The notes: generated by a model from the sequence alone, not told the origin. A stretch of 64,000 nucleotides of DNA from Pseudobutyrivibrio ruminis (GCA_015057305.1 SVES01000007.1:1-64000), one strand, 5' to 3'. Numbered from the stretch's first letter, positions 8,790 through 17,927 are shown. Made by a program: numbers and translations.

Positions 8790-9853
8790 TATGCCTTAAG
8801 CTTTTTCCAAAGAGTAGTTGTGTAATCTAAGGTTTCATTATCATAAGCCTTGTATATATCGCAACGCGCCAAGGTTTCTTTTGTGGGGAAAACAGTTTCA
8901 TCAGCTAAGGTTTCTTCATCTTCGTTGTCTGCAACTGTAAGATTAGGTGTAGCATACCATACATATTCGAAATTAGCTGTGGCTGCTTCTTCCTCACACA
9001 TGAAATCTATCCATTTCATAGCTGCGTCATAATGCTTGCAGGTACGAGGAACAAACCATGAATCAATCCATAGATTGCCTCCTTCCTTTGGAACAGTATA
9101 GGCTAGATTATCATTATATTCCATGCCCATAGCTGCTTCGCCAGAGTAACATACAGCCATGGCCGCATCCTCTGAAACCATACATTCATATGTTTCATCC
9201 ATTAGATAAGCGTAGACATATTGCTTTTCATCACAGAGCATATCGAACGCCTCGTCAAGCTCTGCCTTTTTAGTAGTGTTGATATCATAACCAAGCATTT
9301 TAAGTGGAACCATAAATGCATCTCGCTGTGAATTAATCATAACGATTTGATTTTTGTAAGCAGGATCCCATAAGCTTTCCCAGGAACTGACAGTTTCTTC
9401 ATCTACCATCTTTGTATTATAGAGGATTCCAACTGTACCATAAAAATAAGGAACTGTGTATTTATGGCTTGGGTCAAATGATTCTGAGGCCTCTATGATT
9501 GCTGGGTCTATGTTTTTATAGTATTCAAGAGAATTGTAGTCTATTGGAATAAGCTCGCCCTCCTGACGAAGGGTTTCAATCATATAATCTGATGTACATA
9601 TTACATCATAATTGATTGAGCCAGCTTTGTATTTAGCATACATGTCTTCAACAGACTCATATTCCTCATATTTAACAGTGATGCCGGTTTCCTCTTGAAA
9701 TCGTTTTAATACATCCGCTTCTATATATTTACCATAATTTAAAACTACAAGAGTATCAGAGCTGGCAGCATCATTTCCACATGCTGTAAAGGAAAAACAA
9801 CTTGTAAGTGTGAGGCAAAACATACTGATGGTTGTGATTATCTTTTTCTTCAT
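8786..9853 (-). CDS. potD: Spermidine/putrescine ABC transporter substrate-binding lipoprotein
   Basis: Extracytoplasmic polyamine-binding protein, 355 residues. A lipoprotein signal (MKKKIITTISMFCLTLTSC... with lipobox FTAC, Cys25) is followed by the family start LVVLNYGKYIEADVLKRF, the YEEYES segment and DVICTSDYMIETL. Late motifs include YSGEAAMGMEYN and WIDSWFVPRTCKH. It is the last gene of potABCD; its start overlaps the potC stop by four bases. Whether the ligand is spermidine, putrescine or both is not decided by the sequence. Confidence 0.94.
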   Translation of the reverse strand: MKKKIITTISMFCLTLTSCFSFTACGNDAASSDTLVVLNYGKYIEADVLKRFQEETGITVKYEEYESVEDMYAKYKAGSINYDVICTSDYMIETLRQEGELIPIDYNSLEYYKNIDPAIIEASESFDPSHKYTVPYFYGTVGILYNTKMVDEETVSSWESLWDPAYKNQIVMINSQRDAFMVPLKMLGYDINTTKKAELDEAFDMLCDEKQYVYAYLMDETYECMVSEDAAMAVCYSGEAAMGMEYNDNLAYTVPKEGGNLWIDSWFVPRTCKHYDAAMKWIDFMCEEEAATANFEYVWYATPNLTVADNEDEETLADETVFPTKETLARCDIYKAYDNETLDYTTTLWKKLKAY

Positions 9854-10638
9854 ACTCGTTGCGCCTCCTTTTTGTTTAAGCCTTTAAAGTTTGTAGCTAT
9901 TAGCATTAAGAATGCTAATAAAAACAGGAGAGTAGATAGGGCATATAGTTCTGGCTGGATACCCTTTCTAAGTTCTGTATAAAGCATTGTTGATAGAGTG
10001 TTTACGCCAGCGCCCTTTGTAAAATAGGTAATAGTAAAATCATCAAGGGACATGGTAAATGCCATCAAAAAGCCCGATAATACCCCAGGGAATATTTCAG
10101 GTAAAACGATTTTATAAAATGTATATATTGGTGTGGCGCCCAAATCCATAGCAGCCTCTATACATGCATCAGACATGGACTGTAGGCGTGGTAAAACATT
10201 AAAAATAACATAAGGAACTGAAAATGCTATATGAGCCAACACAACTGAAAATTCGCCTAAAGAGGTAAAGCGTGTAAAAAGCAACATAAGGGATATACCT
10301 GTCACGATATCAGCGTTTAAAAGTGGTATATTAGTTGCTCCAAGCATAATGGCAGCATGATGCTTTTTCATTCTATTTATTCCAATTGCTGCTGTAGTTC
10401 CTAAAATTGTGGCAAATATACTTGATGACAATGTGATGCGTAAAGTGGTCCATAATGCATCCATTATTGTGTCATTGGATGGTAGATTGTGATACCAGTT
10501 TAAAGTAAATCCGCCCCAAACAGTACGAGACATAGAATTATTAAAGGATAATACTATAAGTACCAAAATAGGTGCGTACAAAAACAAAAATATTAAGGCA
10601 AGATAAGCAGCGGAGGCTCCTTTTTTTACTTTTTTCAT
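9850..10638 (-). CDS. potC: Spermidine/putrescine ABC transporter permease
   Basis: Inner-membrane permease of 262 residues with six predicted hydrophobic helices. The EAA loop contacting PotA is seen in EAAMDLGATPIYTFYKIVLPEIFPG. The N-terminus YLALIFLFLYAPILVLIVLSFNNS is typical of PotC. Starts and stops overlap by four bases with potB upstream and potD downstream, consistent with one operon. Confidence 0.94.
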   Translation of the reverse strand: MKKVKKGASAAYLALIFLFLYAPILVLIVLSFNNSMSRTVWGGFTLNWYHNLPSNDTIMDALWTTLRITLSSSIFATILGTTAAIGINRMKKHHAAIMLGATNIPLLNADIVTGISLMLLFTRFTSLGEFSVVLAHIAFSVPYVIFNVLPRLQSMSDACIEAAMDLGATPIYTFYKIVLPEIFPGVLSGFLMAFTMSLDDFTITYFTKGAGVNTLSTMLYTELRKGIQPELYALSTLLFLLAFLMLIATNFKGLNKKEAQRV

Positions 10639-11483
10639 AGAAGCATACCTCCATTCTCGGAATCATCTAATTTATTCATAATACCCATAGAAGCTAAAAC
10701 GAATAGCATAAGGATAATTGATAAACCAGAGCCTAAATTCCAATTTCTTGCAAGAGTAAATTCCTGCTCAATAACATTTCCGATAAGTAACACCTTACCA
10801 CCACCAAGTAAATTAGAAACAACAAAGGAAGATAGGGCAGGCACAAATACCATGATAACACCAGAAATAATTCCGTCTTTAGATAAAGGCAGAGTGATTT
10901 TGATGAAGGTATTAATCCAATTTGAGCCTAAATCGGCTGCAGCTTCAATTACATCATCATTAATTTTAGAAAGTGAATTATAAATAGGTAAAATCATATA
11001 TGGCAAAAAGTCATAAACCATACCTAAAATAACGGCAAATTTGGTGTAAAGTATATGGATTGTTGGAAGTCCAATTGCTGAAAGTATGCTGTTTAATATA
11101 CCGTTATTTGAAAGAATATTTTGCCATGCAAGTATTCTAAGCATAAAATTCATCCACATAGGTAGAATAAACAGGAAAACAATAAAGCCTTTGTTGCTTA
11201 TTTTAAGGTTGTGCAATATAAGAGCCACAGGATAGGCAAGTATAAAGCAAATGATTGTAGTAATTAATGCAATTTGAATAGAAAGACCAAGAGACTTTAA
11301 ATGTACAGGGTCAACTATTGCAGTAAGATTACTAATTGTAAGGCTTCCGTTGCCATTTGTAATTGCGTAGCCAAGTATATAAAACAAAGGGAGGATAGTA
11401 CAAATTAAAATCCAGATTGCATATGGCATAGCAAGGAAGCTGGTGCGTAGTCTATTAAACATCTTCCTTGAGTACCTCCTCAT
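10635..11483 (-). CDS. potB: Spermidine/putrescine ABC transporter permease
   Basis: Partner permease of PotC, with the EAA loop EAAADLGSNWINTFIKITLPLS and six hydrophobic segments. The first ATG (11483) overlaps potA by 29 bases. A second in-frame ATG at 11462 (MFNRLRTSFLAMPY) gives a protein more like family members and overlaps potA by only eight bases. Both have GGAGG/AAGG-like sequence upstream, so the start is uncertain by seven codons. Confidence 0.93.
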   Translation of the reverse strand: MRRYSRKMFNRLRTSFLAMPYAIWILICTILPLFYILGYAITNGNGSLTISNLTAIVDPVHLKSLGLSIQIALITTIICFILAYPVALILHNLKISNKGFIVFLFILPMWMNFMLRILAWQNILSNNGILNSILSAIGLPTIHILYTKFAVILGMVYDFLPYMILPIYNSLSKINDDVIEAAADLGSNWINTFIKITLPLSKDGIISGVIMVFVPALSSFVVSNLLGGGKVLLIGNVIEQEFTLARNWNLGSGLSIILMLFVLASMGIMNKLDDSENGGMLL

Positions 11484-12522
11484 CTTCGGATTCAGGCTTG
11501 TTCATAATCTGGATGTTGAATGGGATAACATTTAGTGATACATGCTGGCCAACTTCAAAATATTTTGTGGTATGAACTAACCATTCATAGCCACCACATT
11601 GAACATCCAGCTCATAGTGAACACCCTTAAATAAGCAATCGGATATAACACCATCCATAAAGCCCTTGCCAGGAGCACCAAGCTCCACGTCCTCAGGACG
11701 GATTACAACATCAACAGGCTTCATTGTGCCGAAGCCTCTATCAACACAAGGCACCTGTACACCAAGGAAGGAAACAAGCTCATCCTTAATCATAATGCCC
11801 TCTATTATGTTACTTTCACCAATGAAATCGGCAACAAATGCGTTTTCTGGCTCGTTGTAGATATCTTCAGGGGTACCTATCTGCTGAATATAGCCCTGGT
11901 TCATTACAACAATTGTATCTGACATTGTAAGGGCTTCTTCCTGATCGTGAGTTACATATATAAATGTGATGCCAAGCTCTTGCTTGATTTTCATCAACTC
12001 GTATTGCATGCTTTGGCGGAGCTTTAAATCTAATGCTCCAAGTGGCTCATCTAAAAGTAAAACCTTTGGCTCATTTACAATAGCTCTTGCAATGGCAATG
12101 CGCTGCTGCTGACCGCCTGATAGGGAATCAATTGAACGCTTTTCAAAGCCGTCAAGGTTTACAAGCTTAAGAGCATATTTAATCTTGTCGTCGATATACT
12201 CTTTTGATTTTTTTTGAATCTTTAGTCCGAATGCAATATTTTCCTCAATAGTCATGTGAGGGAAAAGAGCATACTTTTGGAAGACTGTGTTGATTGGTCG
12301 CAAATTAGCGGGGAGTGCAGTAATGTCATTTCCGTTAAGATAAATCTTTCCTGAATCGGGCTTTTCAAAGCCACCAAGAAGTCGAAGTGTTGTGGTTTTA
12401 CCGCAACCAGATGGACCAAGTAAAGTGACAAATGAATTTTCCTTTACATACAAATCCAACTCATCCAATACCAACTGTTTGTCATAGCTTTTTGACACAT
12501 GGTCAAATTGAATAAATTCCAA
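11455..12522 (-). CDS. potA: Spermidine/putrescine ABC transporter ATP-binding protein
   Basis: ATPase of the polyamine importer. Motifs: Walker A LLGPSGCGKTTTLR, Q-loop FQKYALFPHMT, signature LSGGQQQRIAIARAI, Walker B VLLLDEPLGALD, H-loop THDQEEAL, and a C-terminal TOBE region. I choose a TTG start at 12522 (LEFIQFDHVSKSYDKQ) because GGAGG sits eight bases before it. The in-frame ATG at 12537 lies immediately before and partly in that GGAGG and has no Shine-Dalgarno of its own. The reading frame stays open to 12624, but that part runs through tRNA-Thr and is not coding. Confidence 0.93.
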   Translation of the reverse strand: MEFIQFDHVSKSYDKQLVLDELDLYVKENSFVTLLGPSGCGKTTTLRLLGGFEKPDSGKIYLNGNDITALPANLRPINTVFQKYALFPHMTIEENIAFGLKIQKKSKEYIDDKIKYALKLVNLDGFEKRSIDSLSGGQQQRIAIARAIVNEPKVLLLDEPLGALDLKLRQSMQYELMKIKQELGITFIYVTHDQEEALTMSDTIVVMNQGYIQQIGTPEDIYNEPENAFVADFIGESNIIEGIMIKDELVSFLGVQVPCVDRGFGTMKPVDVVIRPEDVELGAPGKGFMDGVISDCLFKGVHYELDVQCGGYEWLVHTTKYFEVGQHVSLNVIPFNIQIMNKPESEDEEVLKEDV

Positions 12523-12566
12523 TGCATCATCCTCCATAAAATGTATATTAATTTGTATATAGAAAG

Positions 12567-12639
12567 AGCTCCGAATCAGACTCGAACTGACGACCCCCTC
12601 ATTACGAGTGAGGTGCTCTACCAACTGAGCTATCGGAGC
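12567..12639 (-). tRNA. tRNA-Thr (anticodon CGT)
   Basis: Cloverleaf on the minus strand: acceptor GCTCCGA / TCGGAGC, D arm GCTC AGTTGGTA GAGC, anticodon arm CCTCA-CTCGTAA-TGAGG with anticodon CGT reading ACG, and T arm GTCAG-TTCGAGT-CTGAT. The discriminator base is T and no CCA is encoded. It lies only 45 bases before the potA start on the same strand, so potABCD may be transcribed from the tRNA promoter with processing at the tRNA 3' end. Confidence 0.95.
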
Positions 12640-12727
12640 TAATTTCTATAATTGCAAAGGCAGTAAATACACACCTGAGCAACACGTTGAATTTTAATAT
12701 ATATGTAAAAAAAAATCAATGAAATTG

Positions 12728-12756
12728 TTGAGAAAATCGGATTGTTTTATTATAAT
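12728..12756 (+). promoter_or_regulatory. Sigma-A-type promoter for the 12795 operon
   Basis: TTGAGA (12728-12733), a 17-base spacer and a perfect TATAAT (12751-12756), about 39 bases before the first ATG of the small membrane protein-queH-argH operon. Confidence 0.75.
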
Positions 12757-12794
12757 GTCAAATGTGTGACAAACAAGTTGTTTAGGAGTTTAAA

Positions 12795-13136
12795 ATGGAA
12801 GAGAAAAATAAAAGTACATTTAATCTTAAAGCATTTTTTTCAAAAGAAAATTTACCACTTATATGTTTAATTATACTAGGTGTTTATGCAATAGTTTCTA
12901 TTGTTGTTTCCTATATTGCATTTGGAATAAATCCAGTGATTGCATGTGTAATGGTTGTCTTAGAGGCAGCACTTGCAGCATGCCTTAATAGGATACCTTT
13001 GTGGATTCATGGCCTTGTATTTATCGCTCAGATTGTATGTGGCATTATGGCATCTCAGGTTCCTTTTATGGTATTTATGGTATTCGTTTATGTTTTTGGA
13101 ATTGCTTTTTTAAATATTTGGGCGAATAAGAAATGA
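12795..13136 (+). CDS. Small integral membrane protein, unknown function
   Basis: A 113-residue protein with a short Lys-rich cytoplasmic N-terminus and four hydrophobic segments (about residues 18-42, 44-60, 64-84 and 86-108). I do not recognise a named family. It has its own promoter and a TTAGGAG ribosome binding site, and its stop overlaps the queH start by four bases. It is therefore probably co-translated with queH and argH, although no functional link is evident. Confidence 0.75.
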   Translation: MEEKNKSTFNLKAFFSKENLPLICLIILGVYAIVSIVVSYIAFGINPVIACVMVVLEAALAACLNRIPLWIHGLVFIAQIVCGIMASQVPFMVFMVFVYVFGIAFLNIWANKK

Positions 13137-13783
13137 ATAAGGTTAACTATCAGAAAGAATTAGATAAATTAATAGTTGGATTTGAAAAAGAAGGCTTTGT
13201 GCCTTCTTTATTATTACATAGCTGTTGTGGACCATGTAGTAGCTATTGTATTGAATATCTTAGCCAATATTTTAATATAACTGTCTTTTACTACAATCCT
13301 AATATTTACCCAGACGAAGAATACTATCATAGAGTCAAGGAGCAACAACGCTTCATTAAAGAATTTCCAACCAAGCATCCAGTTAGCTTTATCGAAGGAG
13401 ATTTTGATAAAGAAAGCTTTTATTTGATTGCAAAAGGGCTTGAGATGGAGCCTGAAAAGGGGATTCGTTGTCACAAGTGCTATGAGCTTAGATTAAGAAG
13501 AACAGCAGAGGTGTGTAAGAAAAAAAGCTTTGACTTTTTTACAACAACGCTTACAATATCACCAATGAAAGATTCTCAAATACTTAACGAAATTGGATTT
13601 AGGCTGGCTGACGAGCTAGGGATAAAATGGCTTCCTAGTGATTTTAAAAAGAAGGAAGGCTACAAAAGAAGTACTGAGTTATCTAGAAACTATAATATGT
13701 ATCGCCAGGACTATTGTGGCTGTGTATTTTCTTATAATGAAAGACAGCGACAGAAGAAAAGTGGCAATGAGACGGAGGTTTAA
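13133..13783 (+). CDS. queH: Epoxyqueuosine reductase QueH
   Basis: Last step of queuosine tRNA modification: reduction of epoxyqueuosine to queuosine. The 216-residue protein matches the QueH (former DUF208) family. It has the N-terminal LLLHSCCGPCSSYC with the paired cysteines for the metal/Fe-S site, IRCHKCYELRLRRTAE with two more, TTTLTISPMKD, and a late YCGCVFS. This is the cobalamin-independent alternative to QueG. It overlaps the preceding gene by four bases, and argH follows after two bases. Confidence 0.93.
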   Translation: MNKVNYQKELDKLIVGFEKEGFVPSLLLHSCCGPCSSYCIEYLSQYFNITVFYYNPNIYPDEEYYHRVKEQQRFIKEFPTKHPVSFIEGDFDKESFYLIAKGLEMEPEKGIRCHKCYELRLRRTAEVCKKKSFDFFTTTLTISPMKDSQILNEIGFRLADELGIKWLPSDFKKKEGYKRSTELSRNYNMYRQDYCGCVFSYNERQRQKKSGNETEV

Positions 13784-13785
13784 GT

Positions 13786-15177
13786 ATGGCACAATTGTGG
13801 GGAGGTAGGTTTACAAAGTCTACCGATCAGATGGTTTATGATTTTAACGCTTCTATTAATTTCGATAAAAAGCTTTTTTTGCAGGATATTAAAGGTAGCA
13901 AAGCCCATGTGACAATGCTTGCAGCTGTAGGCGTTATTACAAATGAAGAAAAAGACAAGATTTTAGAGGGCTTAGAGACTATCGAAAAAGATGTGGCAGA
14001 TGGAAAGCTTGAAATTACATCAGAATACGAAGATGTACACAGCTTTGTTGAGGCAAATCTTATCGAAAGAATCGGTGATGCTGGAAAGAAGCTACATACA
14101 GGACGCTCACGTAATGACCAGGTAGCACTTGATATGCGTCTGTACACAAGGGATGCTGTGGAAGACACAAGTAAGGCCTTGGTACATTTATTATCAACAA
14201 TTGTAGGCATAATGGAAGAGCATATTGATACAATTATGCCAGGGTTTACACATTTACAAAAGGCTCAGCCTATCACATTGGCACATCACATGGGAGCATA
14301 TTTTGAGATGTTTAAAAGAGATGTGCTTAGACTTAAGGACATTAAAGAGCGTATGAATTATTGTCCACTTGGTTCTGGAGCCTTGGCTGGCACTACTTAT
14401 CCGTTGGATAGAAAGCTTACTGCTGAGCTTTTGGATTTTTATGGACCTACAGCTAATTCAATGGATGGTGTTTCTGATAGAGATTATTTAATAGAGTTTT
14501 TAGCTGCCCTTAGTACTATTCAAATGCATTTATCCCGCTTTTCCGAGGAGGTTATTATCTGGAATAGTAACGAGTACCGTTTTGTTGAAATAGATGATGC
14601 TTATTCCACAGGTAGCTCAATAATGCCTCAGAAAAAGAACCCTGATATAGCAGAGCTCGTTCGCGGTAAAACAGGACGTGTTTATGGGGCGCTGATGTCT
14701 CTTCTTACAACAATGAAGGGCATTCCTCTTGCCTATAATAAGGATATGCAAGAGGACAAGGAATTGGCTTTTGACGCAATGAAGACAGTGCAGGATTGTA
14801 TTGTACTTTTTGATGGCATGCTTGAAACAATGACATTTAATAAGGGTGTTATGGCAAACAGTGCTAAAAATGGATTTACTAATGCAACAGATGCAGCGGA
14901 TTATCTTGTCAATCATGGAGTTCCATTTAGGGACGCCCACGGAATAATTGGAAGAGTAGTTCTCTACTGTATTGAAAAGGGTATTGCTATTGATGACATG
15001 AGCCTAGAGGAACTAAAGGCGATTTCACCAGCCTTTGAAGAGGATATCTATGAAGCTATTTCTATGGATACCTGTGTTAACAAACGCCTTACAATAGGGG
15101 CTCCAGGGCATGATGCAATGGTTGACGAAATTGCTGCATGCAAAAAATTCCTTGAAAGTGAAAACGTCAATTTTTAG
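13786..15177 (+). CDS. argH: Argininosuccinate lyase
   Basis: Cleaves argininosuccinate to arginine and fumarate in the cytoplasm. The 463-residue protein starts with the typical MAQLWGGRFTK and has HTGRSRNDQVALDMRLY, GFTHLQKAQPITLAHH and the fumarase-superfamily signature GSSIMPQKKNPD. It lies downstream of queH with a GGAGG ribosome binding site and is closed by an intrinsic terminator. No argG is adjacent. Control by the ArgR encoded at 5869 is plausible but not shown. Confidence 0.97.
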   Translation: MAQLWGGRFTKSTDQMVYDFNASINFDKKLFLQDIKGSKAHVTMLAAVGVITNEEKDKILEGLETIEKDVADGKLEITSEYEDVHSFVEANLIERIGDAGKKLHTGRSRNDQVALDMRLYTRDAVEDTSKALVHLLSTIVGIMEEHIDTIMPGFTHLQKAQPITLAHHMGAYFEMFKRDVLRLKDIKERMNYCPLGSGALAGTTYPLDRKLTAELLDFYGPTANSMDGVSDRDYLIEFLAALSTIQMHLSRFSEEVIIWNSNEYRFVEIDDAYSTGSSIMPQKKNPDIAELVRGKTGRVYGALMSLLTTMKGIPLAYNKDMQEDKELAFDAMKTVQDCIVLFDGMLETMTFNKGVMANSAKNGFTNATDAADYLVNHGVPFRDAHGIIGRVVLYCIEKGIAIDDMSLEELKAISPAFEEDIYEAISMDTCVNKRLTIGAPGHDAMVDEIAACKKFLESENVNF

Positions 15178-15190
15178 TTTATTGATATAA

Positions 15191-15235
15191 AAGCAAGAAA
15201 TTGTTAAACATGTTTAAAAATTTCTTGCTTTTTTT
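15191..15235 (+). terminator. Intrinsic terminator after argH
   Basis: Arms AAGCAAGAAATT (15191-15202) and AATTTCTTGCTT (15219-15230), with an inner TTAAACA/TGTTTAA palindrome extending the stem, followed by a T run. The stem is very long and A/T-rich. Confidence 0.88.
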
Positions 15236-15281
15236 ATTTACTTTGATTATAATACTTTTCATCGACGGACAAATGTCCGTC
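15225..15281 (+). promoter_or_regulatory. asd promoter with a perfect inverted repeat at the start site
   Basis: TATAAT at 15248-15253 with a weak TTGCTT -35 (15225-15230) at 17-base spacing. The -35 lies inside the argH terminator. Directly after the expected start point is an eight-base perfect inverted repeat, GACGGACA (15264-15271) and TGTCCGTC (15274-15281), with only two bases between the arms and no following T run. The placement fits an operator better than a terminator. Confidence 0.5.
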
Positions 15282-15313
15282 ATAGAAGAACAGAATATAA
15301 GGAGATGTTTGAA

Positions 15314-16399
15314 ATGAGCGAGAAGTTAAAGGTTGGTATTCTTGGTGGCACAGGTATGGTAGGACAGAGATTTATATCTCTTTTGGAGAACCATCCTTGG
15401 TTTGAGGTGACTACAATTGCAGCTAGCCCACGTTCTGCAGGTCAGCGCTATGAGGATGCTGTTGGGGGACGTTGGAAAATGGATACTCCAATGCCACAGT
15501 CAGTAAAGGATATCATTGTAAAGAATGTAAATGAAGTTGAAGAAGTTGCAAAGGAAGTAGACTTTGTATTTTCAGCTGTTGATATGTCAAAGGATGAGAT
15601 TAAGGCAATCGAAGAAGCATATGCAAAAACTGAAACACCAGTAGTTTCAAACAATTCTGCCCATAGATGGACTCCAGACGTTCCTATGGTTGTACCTGAA
15701 ATTAACCCACAGCATATGGAGGTTATCGAGTTCCAAAAGAAGAGACTTGGCACAACCAGAGGCTTTGTTGCAGTAAAGCCAAACTGCTCAATTCAATCAT
15801 ATGCACCTGTACTTACTGCATGGAAGGAATTTGAGCCTTATGAGGTTGTAGTTACAACATATCAGGCTATTTCAGGAGCTGGCAAGACATTTAAGGATTG
15901 GCCAGAGATGGAGCACAACATTATTCCATTTATTTCTGGTGAGGAGGAAAAATCAGAAAAAGAACCACTTAGAATTTGGGGCGAGATTAAGGATGGCGTA
16001 ATTGTTCCTGCAGATGATGTAAAGATTACTAGCCAGTGTATTAGAGTTCCAGTATTAAATGGTCATACAGCTGCTGTATTTGTTAAGTTTAAAAAACAGC
16101 CTACTAAGCAACAGCTTATTGATGCAATTAATAATTTCTCAGGTGTTCCTCAGGAACTCAAGCTTCCATCTGCTCCTAAGCAGTTTATTAGATACATGGA
16201 GGAGGATAATAGACCACAGGTTTCTCTTGATGTTGATTATGAGAATGGTATGGGTATTTCAGTTGGTCGAATCCGTGAGGATAGCATTTATGATTGGAAG
16301 TTTGTTGGTCTTAGCCACAATACTGTTAGAGGTGCTGCAGGCGGAGCAGTGCTTTGTGCAGAGCTTCTAAAGGCACAGGGATACATAACTGCCAAATAA
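15314..16399 (+). CDS. asd: Aspartate-semialdehyde dehydrogenase (archaeal/fungal type)
   Basis: NADP-dependent reduction of aspartyl phosphate, the branch point to lysine/DAP, methionine and threonine. It has the N-terminal GGTGMVGQRFI, the active-site cysteine in KPNCSIQSY, the block QAISGAGKTFKDWPEM, and the C-terminal GRIREDSIYDWKFVGLSHN. The length and these motifs place it with the archaeal/yeast-like Asd enzymes also found in clostridia. The ATG at 15314 is nine bases from GGAG; an ATG at 15305 abuts that GGAG and is rejected as the start. Confidence 0.95.
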   Translation: MSEKLKVGILGGTGMVGQRFISLLENHPWFEVTTIAASPRSAGQRYEDAVGGRWKMDTPMPQSVKDIIVKNVNEVEEVAKEVDFVFSAVDMSKDEIKAIEEAYAKTETPVVSNNSAHRWTPDVPMVVPEINPQHMEVIEFQKKRLGTTRGFVAVKPNCSIQSYAPVLTAWKEFEPYEVVVTTYQAISGAGKTFKDWPEMEHNIIPFISGEEEKSEKEPLRIWGEIKDGVIVPADDVKITSQCIRVPVLNGHTAAVFVKFKKQPTKQQLIDAINNFSGVPQELKLPSAPKQFIRYMEEDNRPQVSLDVDYENGMGISVGRIREDSIYDWKFVGLSHNTVRGAAGGAVLCAELLKAQGYITAK

Positions 16400-16500
16400 T
16401 TAAATTCAAATAAAATTCTTTTTTAGTGTAGTCTGCTAAAGTAAAGTGTGTTATTATATTACACGAATCGTTTAATAGCACCTTACTGGGAGAATGAATT

Positions 16501-17859
16501 ATGACACGCACGAATGAAGCTAAAAAACTTGAGTCTATTTATCAATCATCTGAAAACAATTTTGTGTTGATGTATGGGCGACTTGGCTGTGGGACGGAAG
16601 CAGTACTTGACGAGTTTACTACAGGAAAGTCCTATTTTTATTACAGGAGTCGTCAATGTTCAGATGCGAAACAGCTAAAATATCTTGATGACCAAATATC
16701 ATCTACATATGATAAGAAAGCAGATGCAGCTTCATTTGACGAATGTTTCAAGAAGTTCAGATCCAAGGATGGCTCTAAGCTGGTTGTTATTATTGATGAA
16801 GCCCAATATGCAATCAAAAAGACAAATGACCTTTTAAAAAGCCTTGTTTCATTAAAAAACAAAAAGCTTTATCCAGGAAAGGTTATGGTTATTGTTGTCA
16901 GCTCATCAATAGTTTGGTCCAATAATTCCTTCCCAGAATTAGCAAAGGAAGCAAATATAAAGGTTGACGAAACCATTAAGCTTGACAATCATTCCTTCCT
17001 TGATATTGTAAGAGCATTTCCTAATTACAATGTTGCTGAATGTGTTAGCGCCTATGGAATAATTGGTGGTGTCTCAGAGTATATTGACAGATGGAATGGT
17101 AAAAAGAGCATAAAAGCCAATGTTTGCGAGAACATTTTGTCCCCAACAGGATACTTGTATTCGGCAGCCGAGGGATATATTTCATCTGAATTAAGAGAAT
17201 TATCCTGCTACAATACAATTTTAGGTTCTATTGCATCAGGTCACGAAAAGCTAAATGATTTATTTGAAGATACAGGCTATTCAAGAGCAAAAATATCTGT
17301 CTACATGAAGAATTTAGCAGCCTTTGATGTAATCGAAAAGATAGTTTCCTTTGAAACAGGAGGCTGGGATAATACAAAAAAAGGAATATACAGGATTAAG
17401 GAGCCTTATATCAATTTTTGGTTTACCTTTGTATATCCACATTTATCGGAGTTGATTTCCTATACACCAGAAAGATTTTTTGACACCTTTATTGAGCCAA
17501 AGCTTGATGAATATTTGCAGACATATTTTGTTAATGTATGTAGAGAATACTTGCATTTGTTAAACATTGTAGGCCAGCTTCCAATAAAGCTTACACAAAT
17601 AGGAACCTGGCTTGGTAAGGAAGGCACAATTGATGTTATCGGACAAAGTGCAAACAGAGAAAATGTTGTAGGCATATGCAATTGGGCGAAAAAGTCAATG
17701 GGCTACGAATCCTATGAAAAGCTTTTAGAATCCATGAAGCTTGCCCGCATTTCTGCAAATACTATATATTTGTTTTCAGCAACAAAGTTTGATGATAAGC
17801 TAATTCAGCTGTCTAAAGAAAATAAATCCATTGTTCTTGTAGACATGACAGAGTTGTAA
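16501..17859 (+). CDS. AAA+ ATPase with C-terminal DUF234-like domain, degenerate P-loop
   Basis: Belongs to the archaeal-type ATPase family (AAA domain plus DUF234). The Walker B region KLVVIIDEAQYAIKK and the helical 'GGVSEYIDRW' and 'IKEPYINFWFTFVYP' segments are characteristic, as is the C-terminal nuclease-like VIGQSANRENVVGICNWAK. At the P-loop, where relatives have GRRRVGKTEL, this protein reads GRLGCGTEAV, so the ATP-binding lysine is missing. The 452-residue length is normal. It is a single gene with its own terminator. Family function is unclear. Confidence 0.85.
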   Translation: MTRTNEAKKLESIYQSSENNFVLMYGRLGCGTEAVLDEFTTGKSYFYYRSRQCSDAKQLKYLDDQISSTYDKKADAASFDECFKKFRSKDGSKLVVIIDEAQYAIKKTNDLLKSLVSLKNKKLYPGKVMVIVVSSSIVWSNNSFPELAKEANIKVDETIKLDNHSFLDIVRAFPNYNVAECVSAYGIIGGVSEYIDRWNGKKSIKANVCENILSPTGYLYSAAEGYISSELRELSCYNTILGSIASGHEKLNDLFEDTGYSRAKISVYMKNLAAFDVIEKIVSFETGGWDNTKKGIYRIKEPYINFWFTFVYPHLSELISYTPERFFDTFIEPKLDEYLQTYFVNVCREYLHLLNIVGQLPIKLTQIGTWLGKEGTIDVIGQSANRENVVGICNWAKKSMGYESYEKLLESMKLARISANTIYLFSATKFDDKLIQLSKENKSIVLVDMTEL

Positions 17860-17889
17860 TTGATATAATTGAAAAGAGATATTGTTTAG

Positions 17890-17927
17890 AAGCCTTTGTG
17901 AACACCTCACAAAGGCTTTGGTTTTTG
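17890..17927 (+). terminator. Intrinsic terminator after the AAA ATPase
   Basis: Perfect 12-base arms AAGCCTTTGTGA (17890-17901) and TCACAAAGGCTT (17907-17918), a five-base loop, then a T-rich tail. An ATG at 17898 in the topoisomerase frame lies inside this hairpin and is not a start. Confidence 0.92.

Noticed and set aside
12523..12624. Extension of potA upstream to an ATG at 12624
   Set aside because: These codons read antisense-free through the tRNA-Thr gene on the same strand; the family start and a GGAGG point to 12522 (or 12537).
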